Shown: piece after piece, positions 60,670 through 64,000 of the stretch
Numbering within the stretch: position 1 is the stretch's first letter
Layout: every line of letters begins with the position of its first letter
Assembly (NCBI GenBank): GCA_963728545.1
Contig: CAVSKO010000002.1
Span: 5,208,001-5,272,000 of the forward strand
Direction of reading: 5' to 3'
DNA: 64,000 bases
Origin: DASUNP01 sp963728545
GTDB taxonomy: Bacteria; Acidobacteriota; Blastocatellia; UBA7656
Notes under the pieces: model-generated
What the model was told of the DNA's origin: nothing
The model's input: the letters and a program-made list of their open reading frames with translations, nothing else
The model's database searches: none
Translations under genes and position numbers: made by a program

Positions 60670-61909
60670 ATGCGACGTGTTGTGGTAACTGGCATCGGGG
60701 TAATTGCGCCAATCGGCGTAGGGCGCGAGCGCGTCTGGGCGGCGCTTTGCGAAGGCCGGAGCGGCATATCCCGGATTGAAGACTTTGACACGTCAAGCCT
60801 CAGGTCTACTATCGCAGGCGTCTGCCGCGACTTTCGCCCCTGTGAGTTTTTCGATGAGCGGGAGATGACGCGCATGGATCGCGTCTCACAGCTCGCGCTC
60901 GCCGCGACCGAGCTTGCGACGCGCGACGCGGGCTTGACCAACGGCCACCTCGACAGCTACGACGTGGGGGTGATACTCGGCACGGGCTTTGGCGGGCAAG
61001 CGTCTATTGAAGAGTATTGCGGCGCTTTCTTTTCAAACGAGCGAGGGCGGCGCTCGGCCATAACGATACCGAAATCAATGTATAACGCGTCGTCTTCCAA
61101 CATCGCTATACGCTTCAAGACTCGCGGCCCGAATATCACGGTGAGCACTGCTTGTTCGTCGGGCGCAAACGCCATAGGCCAGGCGTTTCATTTGATCCGT
61201 TACGGCCACGCCGAGCGCATGATAGCGGGCGGGGCCGACGCGCCGGTCACTCCCGTGGTGATGGATGCCTGGAAAGATATGCGCGTGCTTTCCACAAAAA
61301 ATGAACCGCCCTCGCGCGCCTGCAAGCCGTTTAGCGCAAACCGCGACGGGTTCGTCCTGGCCGAAGGCGCGGGCATCATCGTGCTTGAAGAGATGGAAGC
61401 CGCGCTCATGCGCGGCGCGCGCGTTTATGCGGAAGTCATTGGCTACGGCGCTACAGCGGACGCCGCGCACATAACTTTCCCCGAGCCCGAAGGCGAGGCC
61501 CAGGCCATCTTGCGCGCTCTGAAAGATGCGGGCGTCTCGCCCGACGAGATCGATTATATAAACGCGCACGGGACGGCGACCAAGCTCAACGATGTCTCTG
61601 AGAACCGAAGCCATAAAGCGCGTGTTCGGCGACCGCGCTTATGAGATACCGGTAAGCTCTATCAAATCGATGCTGGGACATTCTATGGGCGCTGCCGGGG
61701 CGATTGAGTTCATCGCCACGACGCTCTCGCTTTCCGATAAGCTCATACCGCCGACGATCAATTACGAAGAGGCGGATCCGCAGTGCGACCTCGATTACGT
61801 GACCGAAGGAGTGCGCTCCGCCCGCGCGCTGCCGTTCAGAACAGCCCTCTCCAACTCATTCGGCTTCGGCGGCAACAACGCGGTGCTGGTCGCGCGCGAA
61901 CACTCTTAG
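60670..61909 (+). pseudogene. fabF: beta-ketoacyl-ACP synthase II, frameshifted
   Basis: The first 311 residues (MRRVVVTGIGVIAPIGVGRE, then ITVSTACSSGANAIG with Cys162 and DYINAHGTATKLND with His300) are in one frame. The rest (TEAIKRVFGDRAYEIPVSSI, then SMLGHSMGAAG with the second His, and SNSFGFGGNNAVLVA) is in the next. An extra A at 61603-61604 (GAGAACC for GAGACC) accounts for the shift. All three catalytic residues are kept, so error in the sequence is likely. The enzyme elongates acyl-ACP. ACP follows, 55 bases on. Confidence 0.88.
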
Positions 61910-61964
61910 GACCATCGTTGCGGGTCGCAGCCAGGTCGAGCTAACTAAACCGAGGGAAACCGAA

Positions 61965-62222
61965 ATGACTATAGAAGCCGTTGAGTCGATAGAGGACATC
62001 GTCAAGAATATAATCGTGGCCGAGCTGCGCGTGGACCGCACGCAACTGGAGCCTGCCACGCACCTGATGAAAGACCTCGGCGCGGACTCGCTCGACGCCC
62101 TCAATATCGCTTTACGCCTGGAAGAAGCGTTCAAGATAAAGATACCGGACGAAGCCATCCCCAGATTCTTAACCGTCGGAGACATAGTCAAAGGAGTAGG
62201 CGAGCATCTGGCCGCCCGCTGA
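61965..62222 (+). CDS. acyl carrier protein
   Basis: This 85-aa acidic protein has the phosphopantetheine site DLGADSLDALNIALRLEEAF with Ser42, and helix IV around IPRFLTVGDIVKGVGEHL. It carries acyl chains as thioesters. The pairing with the ketosynthase and the palmitoyltransferase-like enzyme suggests a dedicated carrier, as in ACP-linked sphingolipid clusters, though a general fatty-acid ACP is possible. GAGGGAAACC precedes the ATG. Confidence 0.92.
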   Translation: MTIEAVESIEDIVKNIIVAELRVDRTQLEPATHLMKDLGADSLDALNIALRLEEAFKIKIPDEAIPRFLTVGDIVKGVGEHLAAR

Positions 62223-62252
62223 TCTTTTATTATCTTCAGATATATTGTGTCC

Positions 62253-62342
62253 TTTGGAGTGCGGCGACTTGTCGCCGCTTTTGATTTAGGCCAAAACGTT
62301 GCCACCTTAACCCGAAAGCGGCGCGGGGCCCCGCGCTCCAAA
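62253..62342. repeat. TTTGGAGTGCGG hairpin element, full copy
   Basis: The left end TTTGGAGTGCGGCGACTTG holds an inner GGCGAC/GTCGCC stem (62262-62276). The right end reads CCCCGCGCTCCAAA up to 62342. The element lies between the acp and beta-lactamase-like genes. Confidence 0.75.
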
Positions 62343-62442
62343 ATAAGCGTTTGAATTCAAGCAAACCCGTGTAGTATTGCTTGCGTATGATGTGATGAAA
62401 TAATAGGTTCAATCGAGGATGAAGCGGACGAAGGAGACAGCT

Positions 62443-64000
62443 ATGAAAGTCAAACCGCGCCTGTTTTTGATCGCCGTCCTGGGCTTCTCTCTCATCGCTG
62501 CTCGGCCCGCCAGCTCTTCACAAGACACGCAGATAGATCAGCTCGAACGTCTTCTCGAAAAGACGCGGCAGGACCTGCGTATACCTGCGATGTCCGCCGC
62601 AATAGTCAAAGACCAGAAGGTCGTCTGGGCCAAGGGATTCGGCTTTGCCGATCTTGAGAACAAGATCCCCGCCACCGAGCATACGTCTTATCATCTCGCC
62701 TCGCTTACGAAGACGTTTGCTTCGACCATCGTGATGCAGCTTGTGCAGGAAGGGAAAGTAAAGCTCGACGATCCCGTCTCGAAGTACGGCGTCATGCTCG
62801 AATCCGAGGGCGTCATCAGGGTGAAGCATCTGCTCTCGCATACTTCGGAAGGCAACCCCGGCGAGCGATACCGCTACAACGGCAGTCGCTTTGGGGAGCT
62901 TGATAAGGTCATACAGAAGGTGACCGGCAAATCCTTCGCCGAGCTTTTGATCGCAAACATACTCGACCCGCTCGCGATGGACGAGACCGGCCCGAACGCC
63001 CCCGCGACCGTGAAGACGAAATCACCCAACGCGACGGATCAAAAATCGGAAGAAGAGGTGAAGGCCGCCTTGATGGATTTCTTCGCCGGGTACAATGCGG
63101 GCAACGTCGATCAGATCGAGCGCGGTCTGGCTTCGCAACAAAACGGCTATCGTGCTGACGGCGGGCTGCTCGGCCCCATCGCAGACACGGCGGATTTGCG
63201 CGGATTTTTCCGCTCCGGCTCTAAGGTGAATCCTCAGGTCCAGAATCTGGAAACGGCTGTCTACGGCGACTCGGCGCTTACGACTTTTATCCTGACGGTC
63301 CATGTCACTCCGTCCAACAGGGCGCCCAACAAAGAAGGACCCTGGCGAGCTTCTTACGTCTGGAATAAACGCGACGGCGCGTGGAAGCTGGTTCACACGC
63401 ATCTGTCGCCGTTTAGCGGCTCACTTGTGACCGAGCGTCAGCAACAGAGGTTCGATGCGGTGATGAAGCGGATCGCGCAGCCTTACGCGCTCGATGATAA
63501 ATTTAATCCCGTGAAGATCAAATACCCGACCCATTTCAGCACGTCAGCCGGGCTGATCTCGTCGGTCCTCGATATGGCGAAATACGACATAGCCATAGAC
63601 CAAAATCGTTTTCTCACTAAAGAGACTCAGCAGCTCGCCTTTACGCCGATGGTCTCGACCAAGGGCGAACAGCTTCCGTATGGGCTGGGGTGGTTCACAC
63701 AGAATTACAAAGGCACGCGCTTGATCTGGCATTACGGATACTGGATGGCCAACTCGTCGCTCATCATCAAAGTGCCTGATCGAAACATAACCTTTATAGC
63801 AATGGCCAACACGGACAATCTGAGCCGGCCTACGGACCTCGGCGCGGGCGACGTGACAAGCTCACCCGTGGGGCTAGCTTTCTTAAAGACTTTCATCTTC
63901 CCCGAGATATTTAAAGAATCGCCGCCGGAGATAAACTGGAAGGCGCCGGCTGATCAGTTGCAGGCACAACTGAAGCTCGCATCTCAAAAGCCTTACAGCG
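62443..64000 (+). CDS. beta-lactamase-fold serine hydrolase with inserted NTF2-like domain (3' end cut)
   Basis: At least 519 codons are visible before the window ends. A signal peptide (LFLIAVLGFSLIAARPASSS) is followed by a class C beta-lactamase/DD-peptidase fold with Ser87-x-x-Lys90 (HLASLTKTF), Tyr145 in YRYNGSRFG (where the usual Y-x-N has Gly in third place), and His430-Tyr-Gly432 (WHYGYW) for the K/H-T-G box. Between the second and third motifs, residues about 195-325 form an NTF2/SnoaL-like domain (EEEVKAALMDFFAGYNAGNV, ending RDGAWKLVHTHLSP). GGAGACAGCT precedes the ATG. Substrate unknown; periplasmic peptidase or esterase is plausible. Confidence 0.87.
   Translation, partial: MKVKPRLFLIAVLGFSLIAARPASSSQDTQIDQLERLLEKTRQDLRIPAMSAAIVKDQKVVWAKGFGFADLENKIPATEHTSYHLASLTKTFASTIVMQLVQEGKVKLDDPVSKYGVMLESEGVIRVKHLLSHTSEGNPGERYRYNGSRFGELDKVIQKVTGKSFAELLIANILDPLAMDETGPNAPATVKTKSPNATDQKSEEEVKAALMDFFAGYNAGNVDQIERGLASQQNGYRADGGLLGPIADTADLRGFFRSGSKVNPQVQNLETAVYGDSALTTFILTVHVTPSNRAPNKEGPWRASYVWNKRDGAWKLVHTHLSPFSGSLVTERQQQRFDAVMKRIAQPYALDDKFNPVKIKYPTHFSTSAGLISSVLDMAKYDIAIDQNRFLTKETQQLAFTPMVSTKGEQLPYGLGWFTQNYKGTRLIWHYGYWMANSSLIIKVPDRNITFIAMANTDNLSRPTDLGAGDVTSSPVGLAFLKTFIFPEIFKESPPEINWKAPADQLQAQLKLASQKPYS

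Overview
The window reads as a piece of a GC-rich (roughly 55-60 percent), Gram-negative bacterial chromosome. The gene content best fits Acidobacteriota, probably near Blastocatellia: a tricorn-type protease, a secreted DUF4159 protein, MacB-like permeases without an ATPase, a remnant of a WD40/TolB-like propeller protein of the kind fused to bacterial Ser/Thr kinases, carboxypeptidase-regulatory/TonB receptors, and a serine palmitoyltransferase-like gene beside a ketosynthase and an acyl carrier protein. No rRNA is present, so this placement is inference.

Layout. 1-7 kb: a partial TPR protein, a small phosphatase operon, a membrane-anchored protein of unknown function, a GNAT acetyltransferase, and three tandem paralogous secreted proteins interleaved with a beta-barrel gene and a TonB C-terminal remnant. 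7-14 kb: tricorn protease and M19 dipeptidase, then an AT-rich HEPN two-gene module bounded by a perfect 29-bp direct repeat, then DUF4159 and secreted JAB-like proteins. 14-19 kb: gene remnants, a methyltransferase, YceI, a haloalkane dehalogenase-like hydrolase, and an IS1182-family element inserted in the inner stem of a 204-bp nested palindrome. 19-27 kb: an acyl-CoA ligase/FabG pair, a frameshifted sugar nucleotidyltransferase, a restriction-modification pair (Eco29kI-like GIY-YIG nuclease plus DPPH methyltransferase), and two MacB-like permeases. 27-30 kb: an acyl-CoA ligase rebuilt as a chimera around a 1.75-kb AT-rich insertion. 30-50 kb: membrane and TPR proteins, RqcP-like and SurA/PrsA-like proteins, a large S8 protease, mfd, a TonB receptor and a CAP protein. 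50-62 kb: the conserved core block ispE, tRNA-Gln, prs, rplY, pth, rpsF, rpsR, rplI, dnaB, alr, with a class 3 intein in dnaB, followed by the palmitoyltransferase-like gene, fabF and acp. The window ends inside a beta-lactamase-fold protein with an NTF2-like domain inserted in it.

Two themes cross the window. First, small AT-rich accessory modules (HEPN pair, restriction-modification pair, and small ORFs with a DUF3800 fragment) sit at direct repeats or next to dispersed hairpin repeats. Second, the gaps are full of hairpins built from short repeated words: heptamer arrays, CACAGAG-type arms, TTTGGAGTGCGG elements and AGCCC/GGGCG palindromes. At least five genes carry a single-base frameshift, some in short homopolymers. 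This may reflect draft-sequence error rather than gene loss, and those genes should be read with that in mind.
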